From the NCBI GenBank assembly GCA_022695795.1, contig MU404127.1, forward strand, positions 1 through 64,000: DNA of 64,000 nt. Reading direction: 5' to 3'. Positions 46,189 to 59,000 of this stretch are shown piece by piece (position 1 is the stretch's first letter; every line of letters starts with the position of its first letter). Origin of the DNA: Biscogniauxia marginata (lineage: Eukaryota; Ascomycota; Sordariomycetes; Xylariales; Xylariaceae). Under the pieces are notes generated by a model. That model ran no database searches. It worked only from the letters and a program-made list of their open reading frames with translations, and had not been told where the DNA came from. Made by a program: the position numbers and the translations under genes.

Positions 46189-49100
46189 AGTGTAACAAAT
46201 ATCATCGAACGAATGTTTGGCGAGTCTATTGTATTTCGTCCAGTACAATTGCTGGCAAAAGCTTGGAGAGGAGTGAAATAGGTGTAGAAAATACTCATAC
46301 TGGTCGGGTTGCATAAATTCGGTACCCCATTGTAAAGTACCAAAATAGGGGGTTTGTCTTGAACGCGGAATTCTCTAGTCCTGTACATCCAGAGCACTGA
46401 TACTACCAATTAGGAAGTACATGTGAATCCAGGTACTTGTAAAATAAAGTACAAAAAGAAATAAGATAATCACAGGCGGCGACAACTAAGTTGAAAATGG
46501 TTAAGTTCGCGAGTAGTAGTAATAGTTTAGCCCAGTTACTATCATTAAGTCAACTTGACTACAGGCAGAATTACTTCTTTGGATTACAGCTTAATATTCA
46601 ATATATCCTATTCTCATTCAATGAGATACTTCTAAATTATCGTATGTAGTTTTCATAGCCTCATTTCTGAAACCGGCGTTTAAGAGGTATCTCATTTTTA
46701 ATATATATACATAAAGCACAGGTCTTTACCTCCTACTTGAGACAGCTGGATAGCTAATCTAGTAAACACATTGCCCTTTATCCTAATATATATATAGCTG
46801 AAGGCGAGGATACGTTTCAAATACACTATACTAACATGCAATTTTCTACCGAGGCGATACTGGTGGATTAAGTTCTTTTAGTTTAGAAGTCTTCAGAGCA
46901 ATCTATTAAAAATACATTTCTATCATAGTATATCTATAGCTTGAGGTACGCAACACTATGCTGAAAAGTGACACAAGTTGAAACTAAACATTAGTATCTC
47001 AGTCGTATATCATCAACATAACACTACGAAAGAGTGCCCGAGCAATATATCACCTCTCTTTAATGGCATTTCTCACATCCGGTGGAGCCTGACCCCATAT
47101 TAGGCTTTCAGGTAGATTAGCTGATGAGGGCGCATAACCCATTGCATTGGGGCAGGCAGACATGCTTACTCCCCGGTCTCCACGCATATAGCCTGATCGT
47201 CGATGGATATAAATGCTCTGACCATCACTACCTTATTCCCAACACGCGTCGACCCAAGAGCAAAAAAAGGGCTGGCGAATAGCCCGGCTAATTCCACTCC
47301 TGATCCCCAGGAACCACATCTTATGTAGAGGGCCTCTGGGGAAACTGGCGAACGATGGAGCTGCGGTGCCAATCCTCCTGGCCTGGGTCGGAACTAGCCA
47401 ATTGATCGCGACTACGTAGATGGCTCGGCCACGCTTGCCATGAGGACCCTAAATATCAAGCTGCTCGAGAGGCCCGTCCCATACATAAAATCGGACGGGA
47501 CTCGTCTTCGCTGTAGGAACGACGTTCAATGAAGATCTTTCAAGTGGCAGGAGATTGTTGTGGCGAAGACTTGCACCACTAACGATAGGAACATGTAAAG
47601 CAGACGATTGGTTTAGTGAACCCATCTACCCGACACAGAGCAGGACGTGCCATGGCGTAGGTAGAAAACGACAGGGGCTCACAGAGATATTTGTATGTAA
47701 ATTCGATATGTGACCAGACCAGACTCGGCGGGTGGTCCTTCGGCATTAGGGCTGCAGGCGACCCTCAGTAGAGATGCCCTAAGATATTCGGAGAAAAAAG
47801 TGCTGATGAAGACCTGATGACATCCACAAGGTTCTAGGCTACAAAATAGTGGACAGAAAGAGGTCCCCATAGAATAGAATAGGTGTGTAGATCGATTACC
47901 GCAGAGCCGCGAAGACAGACCGTGGCTGGTGATACACGGATTACTTGAATGGTACCTAATTAGGTAAGATGGTGAAAATAAAATATACCTAAGGAATAAA
48001 ACCCACCTATGCAAAAGGGCCCTCTGCTAGTGTGAACCGATCAGAAATGCGAAATTGGATCCATTTTGCATTCCCTCATTTCGCTGATTTGCAGGTTGAC
48101 CAATGAGGTGAAGGATGAGGGAGTTTGCCCCATTGTTGAGCACGGATCAGGTGCACAAAGTTTTTTGATTGGCCAAGACAATAGAAGGGACAATCGCAGC
48201 GAGAAAAGGACACACTGCATTGTCCCAAACAGGAATGGTCGGGCGCAACATTCACAATCAGCCAGCCCCACTTGCTGCCTCCCAAATCCTATAAATATCC
48301 ATGCTCCCCCAACTTTCTAACCCTCTTCTCTTTTTTTTCTTCATACTTACCTTGATTAATCACGGGAAGCTCAAGAATTCCCCGTGGTAGGGTAGGAGGC
48401 CTGCATTGCACAGCGCGGAGTTGACTACCCTGTATTATCCTTCGGGATCGTACTGATCGCAATTTTTGCTCTTCAAACCATTATGTTTTCGTTATGACCA
48501 TCACTTTACGTGGTGACATGAGGAAGACTGGTCCTTACGACCCTTTGAATGGCTGTACCTATGATCGTAGTGGCGCGTGGCGTTCTCGACCTGCGCATCC
48601 GCCTTGTTGTATCGCGTGCTGTTGTGCCGCCTGAATGCTGCTGACGCTGCAGTCATCCCTGACATTAGCCAGTGGTACAGAACGCCCATGAGTAGATTCC
48701 CCGGAAATGGGTCGAATGGCAGTGATAGCTGCACAATCTCCGTCATTCGCAGTCGTGTCCTATTGGGCCGCCGGCGTTTGCCCTGAAATAATTTCCATGT
48801 AACTAGGAAAGCCATGGGAATGGGTGCCCGCCTCCCTTCCGGTCGCCTTGCTGCGCAGTAGATGCGTGATTCACCATTTACTGACCTCGGTTTCGCGTCC
48901 TTCTAACCGACAAGTTCTCATTACTACGGACTACATGGAATGGTATCTGCAGATGGGATGTACAATAACACGGGACAGGGTGTAAGATCCGGAAAGCCAT
49001 GTCTCTCAATGCGGCAACGCCATCCCATCCAGCACCAGCTGGGCTGGAGAAGAAGTCGAGTTCGCGAGGCCGAGGCAATCGAGCCCTTTTCGACCGAAGA

Positions 49101-51699
49101 GTGTACCGCAGCAGGTTGCAGCAGGCTGCAGCAGGCAGGTCTGCCCTCATTGCCTCTCTCCTCCGCGTCCGACTAGGCAGATACGCCGATACCTACGCCG
49201 GCTTCTACGTGGTGATTGGATCGATGCGTCATGATGCTACATATGACATAAATTAGAGGCGGACGGGAAGCGCATGGCATAGCCACACATTCCATGCATC
49301 CCTACAGATAGACTGTAACCAACATCTAGTAATAAATCACCGGCTCTGAGGATTGAAACGCTCCAACTACCTATCTTCCCTCTGCTCAACATAGTTTCCC
49401 CCCCTACATCATCCGCCTGTACGTACGTACGCACGAATGTGCGCCCCTACGAGTTGGAGGGCAGTCCGCGGAGCGGTGAGGAGAGCGTACAAGCCCTGTG
49501 AGTAGCTATCCGGGTTTTCCAGTTGAGGTTGGGAAACTAGATGCAGCATCAAGGTTTGTTTTTTCCGGGGGCAATTCGAATTTCCCTTCATCACGCGACC
49601 GCCGCGAAAGATGCCACAGAATGCCGTACAGTTTTGTGACGCTGGATCGCAGATTCGAAGGCATTTACAACAACGAGACGAGATTAGAGTTTGCGCTGCC
49701 TCGAAAAGCGTGTTCGGTCTATCAGGGTTTTTCCTAGTTTATCACACATGAAGATGGATGAGACACCCTGTGCGCTGGGTTGGTTTGGGTTAGAGAATTC
49801 CGGCTCGGCGGCACAGCATGAGAAGAAAATCATCAGCAATCAGCAAACAACAAACGATAGAATTTTTCATTTATCACGAATACTTCTCTCTTGCCGACCA
49901 TGGCCTAGAGCTCTCGTCTTCGTTAGGCGAGTTCAGGTGCGCATAAAGCAGACGAAGGCTATGGAAAGGAAGGTAATATGATCTGGGATAATCCAATGTC
50001 ATGCAATGGCAAAAGTTGAATCAACGAATGACCCGGTGAACCTCGAAGGATGACATGGTGGTGTCACCGCTGGCCACCTATTGGTTCCTATGCCGTCCAC
50101 CGCTTATCAGAAACATGCTCGCTGGAGATGATAGGACGGGTTATCGGCTGTGTCACTGATGACTACCTTGTGCGATGAAAATGAATGAAAACGCCATGCC
50201 ATGCATGTAATAGCCATCGATGATCTGAACCGAGTCTTGATTTGCAGGCTTCAACTACTAAAAAATAGAGACAGTTTTAGTTGAGAATTCGTGGGTACCT
50301 AAAATTCATGGGCACCAACTCAAGAAGAAGGTAAAACGAAAAGGAAAACCCAACAACCTAGCAGATGGTTTTGAAACTGGCGAATCGCTGATAATAGATT
50401 CTATCAGACCGATTCCGGACAAGGTCACCCTAGTCTCACACAATGTTTTACTAGTGTAAAACGAGTTTTCCGAAGCACTAAGGTAAGCAAAGCCCCCCAG
50501 TCCTACCTAGCCCCGCTCCTACCTAGCCCCGCCTGCTGGCCGCCCGCGAAGCTACCTAGTGCAGGTAGGCAGCTACTTAGGGTACTTGGCCTCGTCTCAC
50601 AGGTATCTGGATTCATTATCTGGACCCCCCCCTCCCCCCACCATCACCCCTTCATCCTCCACTCATCTGTAGGTTCTTGTTCCCCCTTGTGACACTGTGC
50701 TAGGGTGTGGGTCGATACCCGGGACTCGTAGCTCTCAAGTCTAAAGAATACCTCTGCTGATGCTTTCGTCATAACACAAATTCTTTTCCCTCACATTGCA
50801 CACATATTTTCGTGGAAGCGGAAGAGATATCGTCGCCAGGCCACTATTATCTCCCACTTACTACCTATTATTCTCTCCCACCGTTTCCGTTGATTTTCAC
50901 CCTCACCTACCTACCACCGCGATGTTATAATTCGTACTTGACGGGAAGTATGCTCGCTTGTCATCATGACGCCAACACTCATCGCTCAGATGAGATGATG
51001 ACTATTGTAATGAACGGCCAGGAGAATTACCACGGAAGACGGAATTCGATAAGACTCCGGCTACGATAGATGCTCAACAGAACAATGAAAGTCAGCACGT
51101 CCCCTATCCTCGTCCGACTTCGTCGTCGCGTTGTGTTTGCAGAGTGCGATCTTCACCCATCAACGGTGATCGGAGCCGGAAGCGATAGCTGTGTTATCGT
51201 TTAGGTGCTTGAATATGTGTCTTAGCTGCCTGAGGGTTTCTGGGAAATGGGGGTCGGCCCCTGTAAGGCAGGGATGGGAGCGCATTCGGACGCCGTCATA
51301 TGATTGGCTGATTTAGTACAGTGCAGGACCATCGCCGTTTAGGTTTAGCGCGTTCGCAGATGCGTCGTGAGTGGCTTTTTCTTCCTCTAGAACCCATCTT
51401 CACTGCATTGCAAGTGCCATGGCGGCCGGCGGTCGCGACAGGCATCCGACGCCGCATCTCCTCTCGCTTGCCTCGCGCAGAATTGCTCCTCTTTCCCTCC
51501 AAGTCAGATAGGTCCCCGTCAGCCAAAACTTGTCTTTTCTTTCATGTGCTTTCTTCTCACGCTCAACCCACCCGGTCGTGTCAAGTCCGTCACTCACTGG
51601 AAGTCAGTCTTCGATCGAAGCGAAAGAAGAACAACATGAGACAGATACATGCAATGAACTCGAGTTAGTTGATGCGTTTCTTCGATTTTGGTTTATTTT

Positions 51700-51724
51700 A
51701 TTTTACTTTACTTTACTTTACTTT
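51700..51724. repeat. TTTAC pentamer array
   Basis: About five TTTAC/TTTAT units on the plus strand in the spacer upstream of set3. Confidence 0.75.
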
Positions 51725-52397
51725 CCGTATTCGGACCTATATTTATCACTGTTATCATCGTCATCATTATTATTGTTGTGGTTGTTGCTTGGTTTTGCTT
51801 TGCCTCGCCAAATCCAGATCATGACTTTCTTGCTGATGCGCAGGTCGTGCGTGTGTCGGTCCGGTGGGTGTTTCTCTCCCTTCTCTTTTTATCACAATTC
51901 CCCTCCCCCTCGAAAGTACCAATTTTACTCGGCGGCTGCAAAATGGTGCATATCGCCCCTCGCGCTAAGGCGATAGGTACCTGCCTAGCGAGAGGTAGGT
52001 TGAAGCTCCAGCTGAGTTTTCTTGGGTGCTGGAACCCACCTAAAAACCAGCCAAATACAGAGCCTAGCAGTCTAGGACAGGCTGGCTACAGCAGCAGGAC
52101 GAATCCAATAGCACACACAACCACCGTCTCCATGTACCTTTTTAGCTACCAACCTTAGCATCGGCACCCGCGAACAGCATCGCTGCGATGCGCCGCAATA
52201 CACTACTTTCCGGTCTTTCCAAGGTAATTCCCATCTCTTCTACCGCTCACCAAGCAGCCAATGACCAATGTTGGATGCGATGCATGCACCGCCTTTCTTC
52301 CCAAGCTCGGATCAAAACTGGTGGCATTTGCAGAGACGGTCGTTGAGAGTGGGAGGAGACCCTGCTGCAAAGCTGCTGCACCCGCACGCACTCCCTC

Positions 52398-52430
52398 TCA
52401 CACACACACTCACACACACGCACTCTCTCC
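52398..52430. repeat. CA-rich microsatellite
   Basis: CACA units broken by CT and CG dinucleotides. A similar tract recurs at 52968-52990. Both lie in the presumed set3 promoter/leader. Confidence 0.7.
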
Positions 52431-53241
52431 GCTCTACAACCCAACTAGTCTCTAGTAGGTAATCTCTCCTCGACCTACCTTACCACTGCTGGCTGTTTTG
52501 CTTGGTGCGCATGCTCTCTTTCCCTTCCCTCCCTCCTCTCTCCTCACTTTCAGTCTCTCCCGTCCTCCAAACCCTCCTTTTTGTTTTTCGTTCTCGACAA
52601 CGCCAACCGACCACGACGAATCCTTTTTTCCTGCCCTAGGGTCCCGAATCTCTCGAACTGTCCGTATCGTCTAGTCAATACGGACCCGTCTCTCAATCTC
52701 GACCCGCTGCAATTCCATTCGTCCCCAGAGCGCATTCTTCCCCATCCAACCCGAAAAGCTCGAACTTGTCGTTTTCCACCCATCGCCACGGCCCTCTTTG
52801 CGATCAGTTCCAATTTTCCTTCCGCCCTTTTGCCCAGTCTTCGCTACCGTGGCATTTCATTTCCTTGATCTCTACATTCGGGCGACATCATCCTGTCGTC
52901 TGCCTTGTTCTGGGACTTCGAGTTTTCTTTTGTTTTCGTCCTGTCCTTTGTGCTCGCCTACTTTCACACACACACGCACACACACATACAACCCGCCCTC
53001 CCGTCGAGTCCTGGCGTGTGGGAACGCGATTTCGACGCCATCTTACCGACGACTACGATCCGACTCTCTCCCGATATCGACGTCTGATCCTCCGACGAGG
53101 CGCCTTGCCATTCTTAACGTGTAGGGAATACTTTTCAGTCGCGTCGGATCACGGTTCGTCGTCGTCGTCATGCCATCCGGACTTCTACGATAAAATCCCT
53201 TGCCTGCTATCACCTCTCCGCCATCTCACCTTGTGAGGTGC

Positions 53242-53322
53242 ATGTTAGATTATGACAGAAAAGCTCTCATCTCTATTGACGCAATCATTGACTCCGAGTC
53301 AGACGGCCGTCCTCAGTCCTAA
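53242..53322 (+). promoter_or_regulatory. Upstream ORF overlapping the set3 start
   Basis: An ATG at 53242 lies 10 bases before the set3 ATG (53252) in another frame. It opens a 26-codon ORF that ends at TAA 53320-53322, 68 bases inside set3. A ribosome starting here would bypass the set3 start, so such overlapping uORFs usually lower translation. Whether the transcript begins upstream of it is not known. Confidence 0.5.
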
Positions 53323-56041
53323 ACCTACTCCTGCCCCCTCTAATCATGTCTCCAATAAGGTCCAGGCACTGGCCGAAGAAGAGCCATACACAATCAAGTG
53401 TATATGCGACTTCACTGACGATGACGGGAATACGATATATTGCGAAATATGTGATACCTGGCAGCATATCGAATGCTACTACCCCTACAATATGGAAGAG
53501 GCTCTGCGAGAGGACTTTGCCCATTCTTGTGTTGACTGCAAACCCAGACCGCTCGACCGTCAACGTGCCCGAGAGCGACAGAGATTCCGACAAAGCAAGG
53601 TCAATACAACGGAGGCCCCAGAGAGGAAGAGCAAGCGACCTCCCTCGAAGGGCCAGAAGAAGAAGACCAAGCCGTCCGATCTTGCTCTAAATGGTCACAG
53701 TGGCTCCGACACCAATGCAAAACACTCCCACGATCATCCTCCCATCCATCAACACAAAAAATCAAAAAGCACACACCGACCGAGTCATTCCATCAGTTCA
53801 CAAAACCCGAAACAGAGCCCTTCCTATACCCAAAGAACTGGGAACCCACACGGCCACCCGCCTAGCCCTGCTACCACACCCCCAGATCTTCCACACGAGT
53901 TCGAGGTACATAACTACTCGAACGGGTTCCTGAATCTTTATAAGGACGATCGTGATATATCCATCGTACAGACGAACTCGTTTGCAAATCTTGGCATATC
54001 GAATGTTCTGTCCTTATGGCTACGGGATTCTGACAGATTGAAAGAAGAGACTGGTTGCGACTTTAGTGATGCCTTCCAAACCCTACCATCAAACATCGAG
54101 TCGATCAAGGCTTCACCACATGTGGAATCAAAAAAAGTACCTCTCGGACCGGACAGCGTTGTACAGTGGCAGTACTTGGCGACCCCAGAAGCCATCGACA
54201 AAGACGTCCCTCTAGTCGAGCTCAACGGTCAGATAGGGATCCAGAAGAACTACTGCGAGGACCCGAACAATCGATGGCAGGAATTAACCTCACCGCTTCC
54301 TTTTGTATTCTTTCATCCCCTCCTCCCCATCTACATCGATACCAGAAAGGAAGGCTCCCTCGCACGATATGTGCGGCGAAGCTGCAAGCCGAATGCTGTC
54401 ATGGACACATATCTGTCAGATGGTTCCGAGTACCATTTCTGGCTCGTGAGCGACCGTCGGATAATGCCAAACGAGCAGATAACGATACCATGGGAGTTCA
54501 GTCTTCAGAAGGATGTCGCCCGGCGCTGGTTACAGCTACTTGGCCTCAGCGATGAGGGTGACGGGCAACCAGAGTTTAACGACAAGGAAATCGAGACGTA
54601 CCAGAGTATTGCATCCTGGGTTCACACAATCCTCTCCGAATATGGCGGCTGCGCTTGCGACCTAGGGTCTGAGTGTGCCTTTGCTCGTTTCCACCGCAAC
54701 TACATACTGAAGCCTCAGGCAAAAGAGAAGGTGCCTAAACAGCGCAAGTCTCGCAAGCCTAAGACCAACAATATCTCACCCACAAGTACTGGCCATGCGA
54801 CAAACAGCCGCGCCCCTAGTGAGGGTCATGTCGACGATGGTGCAGATAACGAATCTGGTTCCTCCCGTAGTAAACCCCCGAGTCGTGATATGACACCTGC
54901 GCCACGTCAAGGCTCATTTGACACACTGGGTGTACTGACCGAACTCACGGACAGGGACAAGCGGAAGGTTCAGATGGTCGAAGACTCGTTCCGGCGGATG
55001 GAACAACAACAGCCGCCCCGGAAGAAGAAGCGCGCATCAGATGGTACTAGCAGCTCCAGTACAGCCTCGAAGCCGAAGTCGAGGAACTCTGTGAGCCATC
55101 CATCTAACGGGCTCAACGGAACTACAGAACGTCGGTACATGGACGCTGGCACTTCGAGAAGCCTGTCAGGTTCCCCATCTAGCATAGTGTCGCCAAATTT
55201 ATCAGGCAATCCTTTTAAGCCGCATGAACCTATTCCGATTCCCTCGCGACGTTCTTCTCAAGGTCCCCGCCTCAAATACTGTGATGCTGCTGTGCAGACC
55301 GATCCAGTTGATGGAGAGTGGTTCAGTGATGCCCGTTCCCCATCGAAACCGAAAAGACGGGTTGTCTCGCTATCGAAGCGTCTACTTGAAAGTCGACATC
55401 GCTTACGAGCTGATGAGGAGCGACGCAAGGTCTCTGCCGCTTCCCTTACCTCTGTCGCGTCCGCTCTAGTCAAGATGGACTTGGATTCGCCGACGACCGA
55501 ACAGCCTTCTGTGGCGGTTACAACGCCAGAAAGTGGGGGAAAATCCGCCAATTTGCCGTTGGCACAAACAAGCCCCGTGATTGATACTATCATGGAAGAC
55601 GCCCCATCTGTATCGCCCACCGAAACAAAGGTCTCTCCTGTTAGTGTCGTGACAACACCCATAAATGTCAAGACCAAGTCGCCCGAATTGCGCGTCCAGA
55701 TGCCTCCAGTTCCAGTTTTCAGCAGCTCAACAAATAACACTACGACTACCCCCATCTCATCAACAGGGAATCTTGCCCAGTCGCCGTTCTCCGCAAGCAA
55801 TCTTCCGAGTCCCTTTACAACACCGTTGGCCAACAGTGTTACTGTCCATCCTAGTCCGGTAAAGAAGAAGTTGAGCCTTAGTGATTACACGAAAAGTAGA
55901 ATGAACAAGGCTGCCGCGGCGAAACCAAGTACTACGTCTTTGAAGCCGCCGAGCGCAATCCCAGAAGAGGCCAAATCGCCAACAGGCACGGACACAGTGA
56001 TGCTTGAATCGTCTGTTGCCGAGAAGAACACTGATCCTTGA
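53252..56041 (+). CDS. set3: Set3-like PHD and SET domain chromatin protein
   Basis: Set3 is the scaffold of the Set3C histone-deacetylase complex. Its PHD finger reads H3K4 methylation and its SET domain is generally thought inactive; animal MLL5/KMT2E is the relative. The frame of 929 residues has no intron. The PHD finger lies at about residues 48-98, with C50, C52, the IYCEICDTWQHIECYY core and C-x2-C (SCVDCKP). A Lys/Ser/Pro/Gln/Asn-rich linker follows. The SET domain spans about 290-420 (WQYLATPEAIDKDVPLVEL, RYVRRSCKPNAVMDTYLSDG, ITIPWEF). The C-terminal half is long, low-complexity and Ser/Pro/Thr-rich with basic patches. RRSCKPNAV keeps the pattern of the SET pseudo-knot (NHSCxPN) but the first Asn is Arg, as in Set3-type SETs. 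Confidence 0.9.
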   Translation: MTEKLSSLLTQSLTPSQTAVLSPKPTPAPSNHVSNKVQALAEEEPYTIKCICDFTDDDGNTIYCEICDTWQHIECYYPYNMEEALREDFAHSCVDCKPRPLDRQRARERQRFRQSKVNTTEAPERKSKRPPSKGQKKKTKPSDLALNGHSGSDTNAKHSHDHPPIHQHKKSKSTHRPSHSISSQNPKQSPSYTQRTGNPHGHPPSPATTPPDLPHEFEVHNYSNGFLNLYKDDRDISIVQTNSFANLGISNVLSLWLRDSDRLKEETGCDFSDAFQTLPSNIESIKASPHVESKKVPLGPDSVVQWQYLATPEAIDKDVPLVELNGQIGIQKNYCEDPNNRWQELTSPLPFVFFHPLLPIYIDTRKEGSLARYVRRSCKPNAVMDTYLSDGSEYHFWLVSDRRIMPNEQITIPWEFSLQKDVARRWLQLLGLSDEGDGQPEFNDKEIETYQSIASWVHTILSEYGGCACDLGSECAFARFHRNYILKPQAKEKVPKQRKSRKPKTNNISPTSTGHATNSRAPSEGHVDDGADNESGSSRSKPPSRDMTPAPRQGSFDTLGVLTELTDRDKRKVQMVEDSFRRMEQQQPPRKKKRASDGTSSSSTASKPKSRNSVSHPSNGLNGTTERRYMDAGTSRSLSGSPSSIVSPNLSGNPFKPHEPIPIPSRRSSQGPRLKYCDAAVQTDPVDGEWFSDARSPSKPKRRVVSLSKRLLESRHRLRADEERRKVSAASLTSVASALVKMDLDSPTTEQPSVAVTTPESGGKSANLPLAQTSPVIDTIMEDAPSVSPTETKVSPVSVVTTPINVKTKSPELRVQMPPVPVFSSSTNNTTTTPISSTGNLAQSPFSASNLPSPFTTPLANSVTVHPSPVKKKLSLSDYTKSRMNKAAAAKPSTTSLKPPSAIPEEAKSPTGTDTVMLESSVAEKNTDP

Positions 56042-59000
56042 GTAATTGGCGTCAAATGGACCGTTACATCAAGATATCTTTGTAATATATAGAGGGGGCT
56101 GCCAGATATGTGAGCCAGTGTGCTCCACATTAAATGACATGTTTCCGTCCCACTCGGTAATGGCGTATCTCTTCTCAGTCGCGCGTTCGTTGAAGGTTTC
56201 AGAAGCAGATCATGCGAATATGGATGTTGGCGTTTTGCCAGTTTGGCAAGATGTTTTGTTTCTCACGTCTGGCGTTGGGGACGGTATACGGCTACGGTGT
56301 ATGGTCGCGAGACATGGGACGTGGACATGAGGTTTTCAAAAAATTTATCGTTCATATGGTTATTCATTGGTTCTGCTCATTCTGCTTATTGACCTGGTCA
56401 AATATCCATAGCTTTGCTGGCTTGTTGGCTTGCCCTAGTTCGGGCTTGGGTTGGGCGTTGTACCAGTGGTCGGATAGATACATCATCTCTATCCTGGACT
56501 TAACACGGGAGCGTACGGGTTGAGCCAACATTGAGTTGAGTATGAGGGAGAACTTGAGAGGCGGAAAACGGAAGCGGAATCCAATAGGGCCCGAAGACGA
56601 GAAGAGACATCCGCATCGTCATATCGTGTGTATGTATTATTAACAGATAAAAAGGGCCGACGACGCGCAAACCCCGCGGGCGTCTTTTAAGAAGGGAGGA
56701 TCCATGAAGAGTTATTTTGTCTGCCGCTTGCTGCATGACTGAATTAGTAAAGTTACTATACTAAGCGCTGTCGACCGCACGCACCTATATCTCTGCGGAT
56801 TGTGCGGCCTTGACTAGCCTTAAGGCTAGCCGAAATGATAAATGATTATCGTGAATCAAAATTATTCTTCACCATCGAAACCTGAGTTTCTTTTTCGTAG
56901 TGTATGATGCTGATGTTGTGAGTTTTGGGGTTTAAAATGCTTGGCGCTTAGTTATTCGTAGATGATGTGCCATCTTCAGGGGAGAGGGGTGTGACGTATG
57001 TTCCCCGAATGTGACTGGTTATTGGGGGGGAGAGGGGGTCACCCCTGAGTCGATGGGATGAAGATGTAGCCTCGTGGACGGTGCGGTGAAAAGGAGAAAA
57101 TTAAGAAGAAAGAAGTTCAGCTATTAGCGTTTGTTTGACATATTCTCTGTAAGGTAGGTGTTGTAGTGAATAAAATGACTTACACTGGTCTTTTTCCCTT
57201 TCCCCTCTCTCCCTTTCTCTATATATGGGTACATATCTAGTTATGGATGACTTCTCCCGGATAAACAAGGGGAAGCTTCGGGCATAACGGTAGTAGTGAT
57301 GGTGATGTGATATTCGCGTTTACGCTTGTACCAAAGAGTATTTTTTTTATATGTGGAAGAATTATTTCTGCTCTGTTTTCCTATGGATAATGTATTTAGC
57401 TAATCTGGGAGGTAGGTAGATAAATATTTTGTAAAGAAAGAGAGAGACAGAGATGGAGAAAGGAGAGAGAAAGAAGCTAATTTTTGATTATACTGTTTTC
57501 TAGGCTAAGTGAGTGTAAGGTGAGTGAAACGGGGTTTAATTGATCATTGTTAGGCTGCCGAATCCTAGAATCCTTTTTTTCTCTTTTTGTTATTTCCCAC
57601 TAGAAACAGGATTGAATGGTTAAGAAACGTTGACGTGTGTGCGCACGTCTCGGGATAGATGGAATGAATAGACACGAGACACGAGATACGAGAAGAGAAT
57701 ATGAGAAGAAAAGTTAAAAAGGACGTTAGGAGATTATTCATAAGGAAGAAAAGGACTAGAAGCCTTTGATATGTAAAATACTGCTTAGCTGTAGTTTGAT
57801 GATACTATAAGATAGCATGGATGCCACGCGGACACAAAAATGCGCTTTGGAGGGCTTCGGAAGGCGAGAGATCTAGGGCGAGATATGTCGATGGTTGTGT
57901 CGTGATGGAGAAAAAGTGGCCGAGTACGGGGTGGCCTGAGGCTATCTTTAGGCTCGTTTTGTATATCAGGTAAGATCTCCCATCACTTGAGAAATTCTAG
58001 GGAAGGTGGGATTATGGTAAAGAGAGACGGGAGAAGGGGGAGAAGAAAAGACGTGGTCCTCCCTCATCGTCGAGATCAACGGTTGGTCAAGCAAAAGTGG
58101 TGATACTGCCCACATACTAAGGTTTGAGTGAATGGGCAATAGATCATTGATCCCATATCATCGTCTATAGCAGCAGCGTCTTGGGATGGGTATAAAGGAG
58201 GGTGCTCAAGAACATGTGTAGTTACTGGTAGGACGGTCGAGGTATTCGTGACCGGTTCACGATAGTAATCCCCAGCGCTGGACTTGGTAGGGGAACGAGG
58301 AACATGTGATCAGAAATGAAGGAAAGAGGGGCTGGAAGACGAGAGAAGGAGGAAGTGGAAAGGGAATACCTGTTTATATATCGCCACTCGATGGAGAGAT
58401 CAGGTCGGTATGACAAGGAGGACTGGATGAGTCAGTGGCGGCCATCGAAAGTTCGGTGGTACTCGCGAGTCGAGAAGCTTACACATGACCGCGGAACGAT
58501 GAAAAGAACACGGCAATGAGCAACGGCAGTTGCGTGTTTGCTTCTGCTGCGGCTTGGTTTAATATATGCTGTATCATGCCCCCCTGGAGTCTTGGCCCAC
58601 AGACTCGCGCTATGTGTTACCCACGTACGGACCATGGACCGGTGAGAATGAACTTTTCCACGTATCTGGGCCTGGAGCACAAGGTCCTACTCACGGACGG
58701 CAAGTTTTGGTGGGTTTTATACCCGCTACTGCACAGGTTGGTTCGTGAATGCCTAGGATGACTGGAATGGTTAGGAGGACAGTACCCTTGTCTTACACTC
58801 GTACATTAGGGAGCCAAGAACTATATGGACTACCTAGGGTTTTATGTAACATATAGGTGTCGAGGCAGTCTGTAATGTAGGTGCTCACGAAGAAGGCTGT
58901 CTCTAGCTAGACGCTTGTTAGATCATAGCCAGTTACGGCTGCGAAACTGAGATATGCTAACCATCGAAAGCCCATGATATAGTTATAGGGCTCGCCTGTT

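Larger units (their letters stand above)
46189..53241. other. Seven-kilobase spacer, no confirmed gene; contains the set3 promoter and leader
   Basis: The left part (46.2-48 kb) is AT-rich and may contain decayed coding DNA: a minus-strand frame at 47372-47166 reads GVELAGLFASPFFALG, with no family recognised. Repeats include a TTTAC array (51700-51724) and CA-rich tracts (52398-52430, 52968-52990). The last ~750 bases before set3 are C/T-rich, typical of fungal promoters and 5' leaders. No RNA gene was recognised. Confidence 0.55.

Noticed and set aside
47166..47372. Minus-strand frame reading GVELAGLFASPFFALG
   Set aside because: Only 68 codons, no start context or splice support, and no recognisable family; noted as possible decayed DNA only.
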